A DNA stretch of 64,000 nt from Romboutsia sp. CE17 (GCF_012317385.1 NZ_CP051144.1:2666001-2730000); one strand, 5' to 3'; shown: positions 26,605-36,173, counted from the first letter of the stretch. Translations and numbers: made by a program. Notes: generated by a model from the sequence alone, not told the origin.

Positions 26605-27660
26605 CTATTCATTTGATTTTATCTCCAACCAAGCATCATCATACAATCTTTTAACATCTTTAGATAGATCAACATATATTTCACATCTATCCATTATCTC
26701 TTTAGGCATATATGCATTTGGATTGTTTCTAACTGATTCTGGTTGTTCTAATCTAGCTTCTTTGTTTGGTGTTGTATATCCTATTTCATCAGCTATTCTA
26801 AGTGCACTTTCTTTATCACTTACGAAGTTTATAAACTTTTCAGCACCTTCAACATTTTTAGCATTAGTTGGTATACATAAGCTATCAATCCAGAAGTTTG
26901 CACCTTCTTTAGGTACTACATAAACTAAATTAGGATTTTCATCTTGAAGGTTTAATCCTTCTCCAGACCAAATCATATTTATATCAGATTCTCCTGCTGG
27001 AATCATTACAGTTCCATTATCTACTCCATATATTGGATCTACTAATTCTCTTTGACTTAGTAGTAATTCTTTAGCTTCTTCAATTTCTTTTGGATCCGTT
27101 GAGTTTAAAGAATATCCAAGTTTTTTTAGAGCAACGCCTAAAGTATCTCTATAAGTATCAAACATAAAAATTTTGTCCTTATATTTTTCATCCCATAATA
27201 TATCCCAACTATCAACTTCTTCTTTTACCACATCTTTATTATAAATAAGTCCCACTGTTCCAAACATATATGGAACTGAATATTTGTTACCTGGATCTAT
27301 TTCTAAATTTAAATATTCTTCATCCATTTGAGATATATTAGGTATATTATCTTTATTCAGTTCTTGAACAAGATTGTTCTTAATCATTCTCGGCATTAAT
27401 GCATCTGATACTAAAACAACATCATATTTTACTCCGCCACTGCTAACCTTTTGATACATAGCCTCCATATCATCAAAAGTTTCAATATTAACTTTTATAC
27501 CATATTTTTTCTCAAACTCTTTTATAGTTTCTTCATCTATATTTTCACCATAGTTAAAAAAGTTTATCTCTTCAGAATAATTTTTAGAACATCCTGTAAA
27601 GAATATTCCTATCATTACTATACACATTGATAAACTCAATAGTTTAAACAATCTTTTCAT
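26605..27660 (-). CDS. Spermidine/putrescine-binding lipoprotein, PotD-like
   Basis: 351 residues. The signal peptide ends in a lipobox, GIFFTGCSKNYSEE, so the mature protein is a lipid-anchored binding protein. INFFNYGENIDEETIKEFEKKYGIKVNIETF and SVPYMFGTVGLIYNKDVV are typical of PotD/PotF polyamine receptors. No potA, potB or potC gene is next to it: the downstream gene is PhnA-like and upstream lie 250 non-coding bases. It must use a permease encoded elsewhere or bind its ligand for another purpose. Confidence 0.88.
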   Translation of the reverse strand: MKRLFKLLSLSMCIVMIGIFFTGCSKNYSEEINFFNYGENIDEETIKEFEKKYGIKVNIETFDDMEAMYQKVSSGGVKYDVVLVSDALMPRMIKNNLVQELNKDNIPNISQMDEEYLNLEIDPGNKYSVPYMFGTVGLIYNKDVVKEEVDSWDILWDEKYKDKIFMFDTYRDTLGVALKKLGYSLNSTDPKEIEEAKELLLSQRELVDPIYGVDNGTVMIPAGESDINMIWSGEGLNLQDENPNLVYVVPKEGANFWIDSLCIPTNAKNVEGAEKFINFVSDKESALRIADEIGYTTPNKEARLEQPESVRNNPNAYMPKEIMDRCEIYVDLSKDVKRLYDDAWLEIKSNE

Positions 27661-27916
27661 TATTCAGTTCCTTTCATTATATTATTTAATTCTAAATATT
27701 AGTTTGGATTATATTATTACTCTTTATAAACTTAAGTAAATTATCTTAAATAGAGCATAATCTATAATATTATAAAGTCTTCTAACCTTTAAATAATATT
27801 TGTTTTACCATATATACCCTTTAAATATTTATTTGAATCTATATAGTTATAAATTGTATTAACATATATGTAGTATAGCTATATTGGTTAGTTTGTAATT
27901 TTTTATAATAAAACAA

Positions 27917-27951
27917 AACCGTATCACTTACTCGTGGTACGGTTCTTTGTT
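27917..27951 (-). repeat. rlmH-type att-like site 5 (left end), palindromic
   Basis: On the minus strand GAACCGTACCACGAGTAA (27928-27945) differs from the end of rlmH by two bases, and the next three bases (GTG) also match. The site is also a near-perfect palindrome (27917-27944), each arm resembling AACCGTA(T/C)CAC, and with the TTTTGTTTT that follows it can act as the terminator of the YcxB gene. Proposed left boundary of the SCC-like island. Confidence 0.65.
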
Positions 27952-27987
27952 ACACCTCAAAGTGGGATGGTCTTAATTATTCTTTTA

Positions 27988-28509
27988 TTAAAAACTACTT
28001 ATCCTTTTTAGTTCTTCTATAAATTGTTTCTCTATATCTTCATCTAGGTATCTTCTTGGAATTATATGAGCCATAAATCCACTTATATATATAAGAATCA
28101 TATCATCATAAATTTTTATATCTTTAATACTTTCTACTGATACTGTTTCTGATGTAAATTCTCCTTTTACTACTATTGTTTCATCAACAATTTCTAAACT
28201 CTTGCTTCCAAATATAGATGAATTATCACCTTCTCGCAAAATTTTATTAGTTTCTTTAGCTATTAATTTTTTATATTGTTTAGGATATGTTAAAATCCAA
28301 ATAGTTGAAAATATTAGAGCAACTATAATCCAATATATACTTGGTTGTTTAAACAAACTTGTTCCTATGAAATATATTGGTACAGAAAATATTATAGGTA
28401 TAGCATATCTAAGAATATTGAATGTATTTTTATGTGATTTAGAGTTTTCTAAATGATATAAATTAAAATTTATATAATCCTCTTTTGTTATTTCAAAGTT
28501 TATTCTCAC
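27988..28509 (-). CDS. YcxB-like membrane protein
   Basis: 173 residues. Two membrane helices (about 32-52 and 58-74: YAIPIIFSVPIYFIGTSLF, IYWIIVALIFSTIWILTY) are followed by a cytosolic YcxB-like domain ending ISGFMAHIIPRRYLDEDIEKQ. The family function is unknown. A second copy, interrupted by a stop codon, lies at 48792-49325; both copies are followed within 30-60 bases by an rlmH-type att-like site. Confidence 0.78.
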   Translation of the reverse strand: MRINFEITKEDYINFNLYHLENSKSHKNTFNILRYAIPIIFSVPIYFIGTSLFKQPSIYWIIVALIFSTIWILTYPKQYKKLIAKETNKILREGDNSSIFGSKSLEIVDETIVVKGEFTSETVSVESIKDIKIYDDMILIYISGFMAHIIPRRYLDEDIEKQFIEELKRISSF

Positions 28510-28535
28510 TACTAATCCCCCTTATATATTTTAAA

Positions 28536-28652
28536 TCAATCTCCCAATCTAACAATTGATTTATTTTCTTTGATAGCTGTATTATATAAATTTACCATAT
28601 TTTTTACAAAATCAATATATTCTTTTTCATCTACATCATATCTATTGAACAA
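28536..28652 (-). pseudogene. 3' fragment of an unidentified gene
   Basis: An in-frame stretch reading NRYDVDEKEYIDFVKNMVNL and ending KENKSIVRLGD then TGA, without any start. It looks like the truncated end of a gene directly upstream of the YcxB-like gene. Family not recognised. Confidence 0.35.
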
Positions 28653-29086
28653 TTACTAATACAAATAATTGAATGAAAAAGATATTTCACTATCATTTTT
28701 TCTTTTATACTTAAATTTTTATTCTTCTATAATTATTAATATATACACAATGATAAACGTTTGTTTTAAAGGGTTTTGCAATCAAATTGAAATATCTAAA
28801 TGATAATATTTCTTTTTTTATAATTTTTTAACTATTGAACATTCTTTAACTCTATGATAAATTAATATTTAATTAGTTACAAATATTTCCTTTATATAAT
28901 AATGTCCAAATTCAGATTAATATGAATGACAAATTAAATCTAATTATATCCTAAAATAATATACTAAAATTGTATTATTTATATAGCAATATAATTCTAC
29001 AAACAAGAGTTTTATCTATAAGGTTAAAATTTTTAGTTACTAATTATAAATTAAAAATATTTTTACGACTATTAGGAGGATTTTAA
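28653..29086. other. AT-rich intergenic region before gltS
   Basis: About 430 bases without an ORF. No riboswitch or T-box recognised. The gltS ribosome-binding site TAGGAGGATTTTAA closes it. Confidence 0.4.
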
Positions 29087-30310
29087 ATGACAATTCAACT
29101 TAATATGATTCAATCTATAGGACTAGCTGTCATTTTCCTTTTAATTGGAAAAGCAGTTAAAAAGAGTATTCCTTTATTTTCAAAATACGCAATACCTTCA
29201 CCAGTAATTGGTGGACTTATATTTTCAATTATCCATATGATACTCAAACAAAGTAATATTGTTTTATTTGAATTTGATACAACATTGCAGACATTCTTTC
29301 AAACTATGTTTTTCTGTACTGTTGGATTCAACGCAAGTTTGAAGATGCTTAAAATCGGAGGTAAACAAATATTCATATTCCTTATTATATCAACAGTTTT
29401 TGCTTTCCTTCAAAATATATTAGCTGTTGGTCTTGCAAAGGTTGTAGGAATTAGTCCGCTTCTAGCACTACTTACTGCATCTCCTGCTCTAACTGGTGGG
29501 CATGGTACATCTGCTGCTGTAGCACCTAGTATTGAAGCTCTTGGATATCCTGAAGCTCTAACAGTAGCTTTAACAGCTGCAACATTTGGTGTTATTGCAG
29601 GTTCATTATTAGGTAGCCCTATGGCTAATCGTTTAATTACTAAATATAATCTTCTGGATAAGAAAAAAAATCAGTCATCTGATGAAATTGCTTACGATTT
29701 ATCAATTATAGAAGCTAAGAAAACTACACTGGATACTAATAAAATTAACACAGCTTTCTTTCAAATACTAATAGCTATGGCAATTGGTACTTATTTAACT
29801 GATGCTTTAAATAAATTTGTTGGACAGTGGGTTAATGGCGTAACCTTCCCTGCATATATAGGAGCAATGCTTATGGCAGCTGTTATAAGGAATATTTCCG
29901 ATAACTCAAATCTTCTTAAAACTCCTTTAGAAGAAATTGAAGTAGTTGGAGAAGTATCATTAAATTTATTCCTTGGTATGGCGCTTATAACATTAAAACT
30001 TTGGCATTTAGTCGACTTAGCACTTCCAATGCTAATTTTACTTTTAGGTCAATGTATCATGATGTACCTTTATGGTATGTTTGTATCATATCCATTAATG
30101 GGCAAGAATTACGACTCAGCAGTAATTGTAGCAGGCTTAACCGGATTTGCAATGGGATCTACATCTAATGCAATGGCAAATATGAATTCAGTTACTGAAA
30201 AATATGTATACTCTAAGACTGCATTCTTTGTAGTTCCAATAGTAGGATCATTATTCATAGATTTTATAAATATTGGTATTATCTATGGATTTATCGGTTT
30301 CCTTTCTTAA
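29087..30310 (+). CDS. gltS: Sodium/glutamate symporter
   Basis: 407 residues with about ten membrane helices in two inverted halves. Family motifs: KYAIPSPVIGGLIFS near the start, TASPALTGGHGTSAAVAPSIEALGYPEA in the middle re-entrant loop, and GLTGFAMGSTSNAMANMNSVTEKY in the second. GltS imports glutamate with sodium. Single gene with own terminator, inside the proposed island, so it may be cargo or core. Confidence 0.93.
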   Translation: MTIQLNMIQSIGLAVIFLLIGKAVKKSIPLFSKYAIPSPVIGGLIFSIIHMILKQSNIVLFEFDTTLQTFFQTMFFCTVGFNASLKMLKIGGKQIFIFLIISTVFAFLQNILAVGLAKVVGISPLLALLTASPALTGGHGTSAAVAPSIEALGYPEALTVALTAATFGVIAGSLLGSPMANRLITKYNLLDKKKNQSSDEIAYDLSIIEAKKTTLDTNKINTAFFQILIAMAIGTYLTDALNKFVGQWVNGVTFPAYIGAMLMAAVIRNISDNSNLLKTPLEEIEVVGEVSLNLFLGMALITLKLWHLVDLALPMLILLLGQCIMMYLYGMFVSYPLMGKNYDSAVIVAGLTGFAMGSTSNAMANMNSVTEKYVYSKTAFFVVPIVGSLFIDFINIGIIYGFIGFLS

Positions 30311-30319
30311 AAAAGTACA

Positions 30320-30358
30320 TAAAAAACCTGTAATTTAAAATATTACAGGTTTTTTTAT
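30320..30358 (+). terminator. Terminator after gltS
   Basis: AAAAACCTGTAAT pairs with ATTACAGGTTTTT, followed by T residues. Confidence 0.85.
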
Positions 30359-30485
30359 TATATATTAAAAAAATCATATTTCTTTAAAATTTATACAGTA
30401 AATGAAGTAAAAGAATATAATGATAGAAACTTCTTTGCTATATCTAGATATCTCAAGTTATTTCACCTTTTATAAATTTAAACAT

Positions 30486-30514
30486 AAAAAAAAGACACGC
30501 AATGTGTCTTTTCA
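30486..30514 (-). terminator. Terminator after csp
   Basis: AAAAGACAC pairs with GTGTCTTTT, directly downstream of the cold shock gene on the minus strand. Confidence 0.75.
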
Positions 30515-30528
30515 CGAACATATATATA

Positions 30529-30729
30529 TTATAATATAGTTACGTTTTCTGCTTGAGGACCTCTAGCACCTTTAACTATATTAAAGTTTACTTGTTGACC
30601 TTCTTCTAATGATTTAAACCCATCAGTTTGTATTGCTGAAAAATGTACGAATACATCATCTCCACCTTCTACTGATATGAAACCAAATCCTTTTTCATTG
30701 TTAAACCATTTTACTATTCCATTATTCAT
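30529..30729 (-). CDS. Cold shock protein
   Basis: 66 residues, one cold shock (OB-fold) domain: [20 protein letters not shown] with RNP1 (KGFGFIS) and VFVHFSAIQ with RNP2. It binds single-stranded RNA or DNA as a chaperone. Start ATG after AGGAGAAATTTTTTA. The long 5' region (over 150 bases) is typical of csp genes, though no thermosensor can be proved by eye. Confidence 0.95.
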   Translation of the reverse strand: MNNGIVKWFNNEKGFGFISVEGGDDVFVHFSAIQTDGFKSLEEGQQVNFNIVKGARGPQAENVTIL

Positions 30730-30908
30730 TAAAAAATTTCTCCTGTGAACCTATTTCTAGGTCTCTTATAAATTATTTGTGTATCGCTACAAACATTATT
30801 ATAGCATAGATGAAAAATAATAGATAGTGTTTTTTACATTTTTATTTTTTTATTTATTTTTGTTCATTTTTATATTTAATAACTAAGATATGTTTAAAGA
30901 TTGATTAC

Positions 30909-31086
30909 GTAGAATAAATCATATAAAATTTATATTACGTATTATAATAAGCAACATCAGAATGTGATGCGACTAGAACAGATTAATATCATAGCTTTAC
31001 TGGATTTTTTGCCATTAGATTATGTGGCAAAATCTGTTTCTGGCGGTACACCTAAGGTACTTATAAAGGCTCGATCACTGTTTTGA
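30909..31086 (+). pseudogene. C-terminal fragment of an unidentified gene
   Basis: From about 30909 to the TGA at 31084-31086 one frame stays open without a start and reads like protein: RLEQINIIALLDFLPLDYVA and then KSVSGGTPKVLIKARSLF. It is followed by a terminator. I cannot name the family. It is probably the remains of the gene once upstream of the MerR gene. Confidence 0.35.
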
Positions 31087-31103
31087 GTACCATATTGATT
31101 TAT

Positions 31104-31140
31104 AAAACGGCTTAAGCTTAAGGTTTAAGTCGTTTTTATT
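31104..31140 (+). terminator. Terminator upstream of the MerR gene
   Basis: AAACGGCTTAA pairs with TTTAAGTCGTTT followed by TTATTT; it would end transcription from the decayed gene. Confidence 0.65.
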
Positions 31141-31237
31141 TAGTTAAAAAGATGGAATCAAAGATGAATAATAAAAAGTGAAGATATAGATAAATTTTAG
31201 TATAATAATTTATAGAAGTCTGAGGGAGGGATTTATC

Positions 31238-32053
31238 TTGAAAACATATAAAATCGGTGAAATTGCTAAGCTACTTGGTATTAGTGCCGAAACTATCCGA
31301 AACTATGAAAAGAAAGGTTTAATTGAGCCATATAAGGAAGATTCCAATTATCGTTATTTTGATATTATTAAGGTTAATCATTTGTTTAACATTCAGAAAT
31401 TCCAAAAGTATGGATATAATTTACATGAAATCAAGGAAATAATGAATGAGAGCACAATGAAAGAAGCAGAGCATTCACTGATAAATAGAGAAAAAGAGCT
31501 CTTAAATGAAGCTTTTTATTTGAATCTAAAGATAAATAGTGTCAATACAACAATTAACTTTATGGCGCAGGCACAGGATGCAAAGCAAGGATGTTTCCTT
31601 GGTGAGAGACCACCATTGTATCGATTGAATTATCAGAAAAACCTTGAATTAATCGAAGATGAAAGAGTACAAGAAGAGGTTGTCAAATGGCTGAAATATG
31701 CAGATCTTACTTTTATGTCAGGATCTATACAGTTAAATGCAATAATGAATTTAGGAAAAGATTTTGATTTTGGATTCTGCTTAGATAAGAGAACAGCAGA
31801 ATTTCTTGGTATACATGAAAATGACATTGTTCAATTTTATGATAGCTGTCCTGCTATTGTATTTTATTATGAAGCAACCCAAAAAAATGATATAGAAGGT
31901 ATTTCTAAAATGATATTGAAATATGCAAATGAACATCATCTACGAATTGTTGGAGAAAGTATATCTCGTGTAATTTTTGCACGATGGGTAGATGAAAATG
32001 AGTATTTTATCTCACATTTAGTTTGGATACCTTACGAAAAAATAGAATCTTAA
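31238..32053 (+). CDS. MerR-family regulator with GyrI-like effector domain
   Basis: 271 residues starting at TTG-ATG context (GAGGGAGGGATTTATCTTGAAAACA; the start is TTG 31238). Residues 1-70 are the MerR winged helix, YKIGEIAKLLGISAETIRNY, with a coiled dimerisation helix after it. Residues 125-271 resemble the GyrI-like effector domain of BmrR-type regulators (FYDSCPAIVFYYEA, RWVDENEYFISHLVWIPYE), so it probably senses a drug-like or hydrophobic molecule. A MerR-type promoter with a 19-base spacer lies 194 bases downstream of its stop and is the likely target. Confidence 0.85.
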   Translation: MKTYKIGEIAKLLGISAETIRNYEKKGLIEPYKEDSNYRYFDIIKVNHLFNIQKFQKYGYNLHEIKEIMNESTMKEAEHSLINREKELLNEAFYLNLKINSVNTTINFMAQAQDAKQGCFLGERPPLYRLNYQKNLELIEDERVQEEVVKWLKYADLTFMSGSIQLNAIMNLGKDFDFGFCLDKRTAEFLGIHENDIVQFYDSCPAIVFYYEATQKNDIEGISKMILKYANEHHLRIVGESISRVIFARWVDENEYFISHLVWIPYEKIES

Positions 32054-32090
32054 GCATAACTCTCAAATGGGTTTATGCTTTTTATTTTTT
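32051..32090 (+). terminator. Terminator after merR-type gene
   Basis: AAGCATAA pairs with TTTATGCTT, then TTTTATTTTTTTT. Confidence 0.75.
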
Positions 32091-32246
32091 TTAAGAATAT
32101 TTTATTAGATTATATTGATAATAATTCTTTTTTTAATCGATTTCTTTTTATGAATTAGCTTTTTCCAGATGAAATAATAAAAAATAGTAAGTGAGAATAT
32201 AGGTATATAAGGAAAATTCAATATAAAAATTAATTAAAATAATTGA

Positions 32247-32277
32247 TTGACTCTAAATTACATTTAGGGTTTATAAT
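32247..32277 (+). promoter_or_regulatory. MerR-type promoter with 19-base spacer and dyad operator
   Basis: TTGACT (32247-32252) and TATAAT (32272-32277) are separated by exactly 19 bases, and the spacer is spanned by the dyad ACTCTAAAT-tac-ATTTAGGGT. Overlong spacers containing a dyad are the hallmark of promoters activated by MerR proteins, which underwind the DNA. It points at the MFS operon 440 bases away. Confidence 0.8.
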
Positions 32278-32718
32278 TCTTTTGTGCTAAGAAAACAGCT
32301 AGGCAGTAGGAAATTTTAATGTAAGGTATTAGTCAGAATAAATATTGTAATTAGAAATAGTTATGATATAAAAAGGTAAAAAATCAGAGGAATTATATAT
32401 TAAGTATAGAAGGATATATGTTTTAAATATGTTTTATCTTTTTATGTCAATAATTAAATCTGTTGATATCTTGTTATCAATGATATTTATAAATAATTAA
32501 TAAAGAAATACCTCATTAAGGACCTATTCCTAGCAATGATGAGAATTTGTAGACTATATAACTTTGAGCTCAACTACTGATTCTCTATGAGAGATACATA
32601 AGAATATAATTTTGTTAATCTCATTTATAAACTTATAAAAAGAACTATCTTTTATCCTAGGAAAATGAAAAATGTTCATTTGTAAGTAAAATTTTTAGTC
32701 ATCATTTAGGAGGATTCT
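32278..32718 (+). other. Long untranslated leader between MerR promoter and MFS gene
   Basis: About 440 bases without a convincing gene or terminator. It could be a leader of the MFS-M20-DUF554 operon or the scar of a deleted target gene. AGGAGGATTCT precedes the MFS start. Confidence 0.4.
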
Positions 32719-33906
32719 ATGAAATTTACAAAAAAAGAATGGTTAGTATTTGGAATTGTATGCTTAATAGGTATTTTTGCTAACCTTGATAAAAGTATGA
32801 TTGGATTTACTGCGGATAAATTAATCAGTTCATATGGCTTTACAAAAGCAGAGATGGGAAATTTATCTTCTGTGTTCTATGTTAGTTTTATATTAGTTAC
32901 TATTCCAGGAGGTTGGTTAGTTGACCGTTTTGGATATAAGAAGTTCGTTGTAGTTTCTTTAAGTATATTAACGGTATTTTCATTCCTATTTGGAAATGTT
33001 AGTGGATTATTTTCAATTCTATTATTACGTTTCTTAGTTGGATTTGGACAAGCTGGATATACAAATGGTGCACCAAAAATCATTAGTGATAATTTTGCAC
33101 CAGAGCAATGTGCTAAGGTACAATCTATTGTAATTGCAACTGCAGGTATTGGTGGTATTCTTGCTAGTACAGTTGGACAAAGTATTATCAATATAAATTG
33201 GCATTATGCTTACTACATGTTAGCAGCAGGTTATTTAGTAGCTCTTGTTCTTGTTGTTATTTTCTTAAAAGACAAAAAAGCAGCAAATACAGATGTTAAA
33301 GAAAAGGCTCAACCAGCAGAAAAAGTAGGTTTCTTTGATGCATGGAAAAATAAGAATACATTATTATTAGCAATAGCTGTCTTATTCAGTAACTTAGTTG
33401 GTGTAGCAATGATGTTCTGGCTACCAAATGTATTCCACGTAAACTTTAATATTGAAAATTCATCAATGCTAAGTACTATTATGGTTGGATTCTATATAGT
33501 CATGACTATTGCAACAGCTATAAGTGGATCTGTAGTTACTAAGTACTTCAAAGGAAAAGAACAAAAGTTTATTTTCTGGTTATCTATAATTACAGCAATA
33601 TGTATCGTTGTATTTATAGCAGCACCTATATATCAAGTAGCTATAGCAGCATTATATGTTTCTGATTTTACTATGATGTTAGCTTTCTCAGCATTATTAT
33701 CTATACCATATCAAATCGTGCCAAGAAAGATTATAGGCTCAGCATTTGCTGTATTAAATATAGGAGCTTTTGTTGGTGGAATTATTTCTCCACAATTAGT
33801 TAGTGCATTTGCTCAAGCTGATAGTTATTTCTTCTCATTCATCGTACTTGCTATATGTATGGTGATTTCAGGAGCAGCTACTTTATTAGTAAAGAAGCCA
33901 GAATAG
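32719..33906 (+). CDS. MFS transporter
   Basis: 395 residues, twelve predicted helices. The GGWLVDRFGYKKFVVVSLS block is the MFS loop 2-3 signature; FANLDKSMIGFTADKLISSYG at the start resembles the organic anion:cation symporter branch. It is followed, 86 bases later, by an M20 amidohydrolase, which suggests it imports the amide or peptide the hydrolase cuts. Possibly under the MerR promoter. Confidence 0.88.
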   Translation: MKFTKKEWLVFGIVCLIGIFANLDKSMIGFTADKLISSYGFTKAEMGNLSSVFYVSFILVTIPGGWLVDRFGYKKFVVVSLSILTVFSFLFGNVSGLFSILLLRFLVGFGQAGYTNGAPKIISDNFAPEQCAKVQSIVIATAGIGGILASTVGQSIININWHYAYYMLAAGYLVALVLVVIFLKDKKAANTDVKEKAQPAEKVGFFDAWKNKNTLLLAIAVLFSNLVGVAMMFWLPNVFHVNFNIENSSMLSTIMVGFYIVMTIATAISGSVVTKYFKGKEQKFIFWLSIITAICIVVFIAAPIYQVAIAALYVSDFTMMLAFSALLSIPYQIVPRKIIGSAFAVLNIGAFVGGIISPQLVSAFAQADSYFFSFIVLAICMVISGAATLLVKKPE

Positions 33907-33992
33907 ACTTCTTAAAAAAGAATTTATTTAAAAATATTAAATAGATTATGCCAGGATTTTAAATCCTGGCATACTTGTATAGGAGGTATATT

Positions 33993-35159
33993 ATGAAAGA
34001 ATGGTTTAATAAAATTCCAGTAGAGGAGATGATTTCTTGGAGACGTCATATTCATGAGAATCCAGAATTATCATTTAAAGAACATAACACAGCAGCTTTT
34101 GTTGAGGAAAAGCTAAGAAGTTTTGGAAATATTGAAATAAAAAGACCAACAGAAACTAGCGTTCTGGGTATTTTACGTGGAGCTAAAGAAGGAAAGACTA
34201 TATTACTTCGTGCAGATATGGATGCTTTACCAATGCAAGAAGAGGGTGATCTTCCTTTCAAATCAAAAGTAAAGGGAGTGGCTCATACATGTGGTCATGA
34301 TATACATACTGCAATGTTATTAGCTACAGCAAAAGTACTTTCAGAGTTAAAAGATTCTTTAAATGGAACTGTTAAGTTTATATTCCAACATGCAGAAGAA
34401 CTTAATCCAGGTGGATCACAAGGAATTATAGATAGTGGTATGATAGATGATATAGATGCAGCAGTAGGATTACATATTATTCCAAACCTTGAGTGTGGTA
34501 GTATTCATGTACGTCCAGTAGGGGCTGCAACGACAGCTGCCGATGGATTCTTTTTAAATATTCAAGGTAAAGGAAGTCATGGTTCTATGCCTCAGTATGG
34601 AATCGATCCTATTATTGTTGGAACCCAAATTATAAACCAATTACAAACTGTAATTTCTAGATGTACTACACCAGGAGAGCTTGCTGTAATAACTGTTGGT
34701 GAGTTTAAATCAGGGGATGCTCCAAATATAATTCCGGATAAAGCATATATGAGTGCATCTATTCGTACAATCAGTGATGAAACTAGAAAAAAAGTTGAAT
34801 TAAAAGTTAAAGAAATTATAGATAATACATGTAAAACTTATGGTGCTACTTATGATTTAGATTATCAACTTACATACCCAGCTGTTATCAATGATAAAGA
34901 GGTATCAGCAATGGTAATGGATAGTGCTAGAGAAGTGTTAGGAGAATCTATGGTAAAAGAAGCTCCATTAATGAGTGCAAGTGAAGACTTCTCAAATTAT
35001 CGTCAAATTGCACCAATCTGCTTTGTACAACTTGGGGGAGGTACTGCTGCAGATGGATGTGGCTTTGCAAATCATCACCCTAAATTCATGATTATGGAAG
35101 AATCTATGATTAGTGGTGTAAAAACAGAAATTCAAACAGTATTAAATTTTTTAAAGTAA
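33993..35159 (+). CDS. M20-family amidohydrolase / metallopeptidase
   Basis: ATG 33993 follows AGGAGGTATATT (a longer frame starts 18 bases upstream), giving 388 residues. Metal ligands and motifs: GVAHTCGHDIHTAM, FIFQHAEELNPGGSQGII, GLHIIPNLECG and SASEDFSNY. The dimerisation domain lies in the middle (GKGSHGSMPQYGIDP). Relatives include hippurate hydrolases, N-acetyl-diaminopimelate deacetylase and indole-acetyl-amino-acid hydrolases; the true substrate is unknown. Between an importer and a DUF554 gene. Confidence 0.9.
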   Translation: MKEWFNKIPVEEMISWRRHIHENPELSFKEHNTAAFVEEKLRSFGNIEIKRPTETSVLGILRGAKEGKTILLRADMDALPMQEEGDLPFKSKVKGVAHTCGHDIHTAMLLATAKVLSELKDSLNGTVKFIFQHAEELNPGGSQGIIDSGMIDDIDAAVGLHIIPNLECGSIHVRPVGAATTAADGFFLNIQGKGSHGSMPQYGIDPIIVGTQIINQLQTVISRCTTPGELAVITVGEFKSGDAPNIIPDKAYMSASIRTISDETRKKVELKVKEIIDNTCKTYGATYDLDYQLTYPAVINDKEVSAMVMDSAREVLGESMVKEAPLMSASEDFSNYRQIAPICFVQLGGGTAADGCGFANHHPKFMIMEESMISGVKTEIQTVLNFLK

Positions 35160-35183
35160 TATAGATAACAAAAGGAGATTAAC

Positions 35184-35867
35184 ATGTTATATATATTATG
35201 AAATATGATTGGGATTGAGATAGCGGGGTTTGCAAGTAGCTATGCTAAAAAGTTTATTTCAAAGACTCAGCTACAGGCAGTACTTATAATTGCTAATCTT
35301 TGTATTGCTGTTGTTGGTATACAGGGGGCCATTACTACTAAAAATAATATATTAATGATTGTCAGTTGTGTGCTAGGAGCTATGATCGGAGTAAAGTTAA
35401 ATCTAGATGGTAAATTCAATCAACTAGGATTGTTTTTAAAGTCTAAGTTTAAGACAGCAGATGAGAACTTTGTTAAGGGATTCATTACCGTATTTATGGT
35501 TCAATGTGTAGGTTCTATGGCCATTGTAGGACCGTTAAATATTGGACTTAAGAACGATTCATCAATATTATCTTTTAAAATCATTTTAGATATATGCAGT
35601 ACATTAATTTATGGAGCTATTTACGGTAGAAGCGTTATGTTGAGCGGACCCTTTGTTTTTCTTTATGAAACAATAATTTTTCTTTTAGCAACTGTTCTAC
35701 AACCAATATTAACACCTTATGTAATCAATGAGATTTCTGCAATTGGATCTTTACTTATTTTTGGAATGTCACTTGATCTTTTAAGTGTAATAAATTTGAA
35801 GGTAGCTAATTATCTACCTGCACTTTTGGGACCAATTGTTTATCATATGATTACTACGATATCCTAA
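35184..35867 (+). pseudogene. DUF554 membrane protein, early stop codon
   Basis: ATG 35184 has the ribosome-binding site (AAAGGAGATTAAC) but the sixth codon is TGA (35199-35201). The same frame then continues from ATG 35205 for 220 residues: a DUF554 family membrane protein with ELxx-type repeats such as LGAMIGVKLNLDGKFNQLG and FMVQCVGSMAIVGPLNIGLKND. A TGG-to-TGA change would explain it. Translation could restart at 35205, so a slightly shortened protein may still be made; the N-terminal glycine-rich helix would be damaged. Third gene of the MFS-M20 operon. Confidence 0.65.
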
Positions 35868-35913
35868 AAATAGAATATAATTTGTTTAATTTGAAATCTT
35901 TAATTATTTTAAA

Positions 35914-35972
35914 TTGGAACCTATAAGATAGATACTTTTAAAATAGAGTCTATCTATAGGTTCTTTTTTTAT
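35914..35972 (+). terminator. Terminator of the MFS-M20-DUF554 operon
   Basis: GAACCTATA(AG)ATAGA pairs with TCTAT(C)TATAGGTTC, then a run of seven T. Confidence 0.8.
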
Positions 35973-36127
35973 AAAATAAGTTTATGAAATGAATTAGTTA
36001 TGAGCAAAGTACTATTTTAAAATGATAAAATATAAGTTATCGAAGAATAAATACGAGTCCTGCTCGAACTTAGAAGAACTACTATTAATTATATTAATTA
36101 TTATAACAATTAACATTGTCAATGAAA

Positions 36128-36173
36128 CTAAAAAAGGCTGACTCCTGTTCAATACAGAAATCAGCCTTTAGCT
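36128..36173 (-). terminator. Terminator after the giant surface protein gene
   Basis: On the minus strand AAAGGCTGA pairs with TCAGCCTTT and is followed by TTTAG. It lies 170 bases past the stop. Confidence 0.75.

Noticed and set aside
30909-31140. Riboswitch upstream of the MerR gene
   Set aside because: The stretch with TTTTTGCC / GGCAAAA pairing is part of an open frame that reads like protein, so a decayed gene is the simpler reading.
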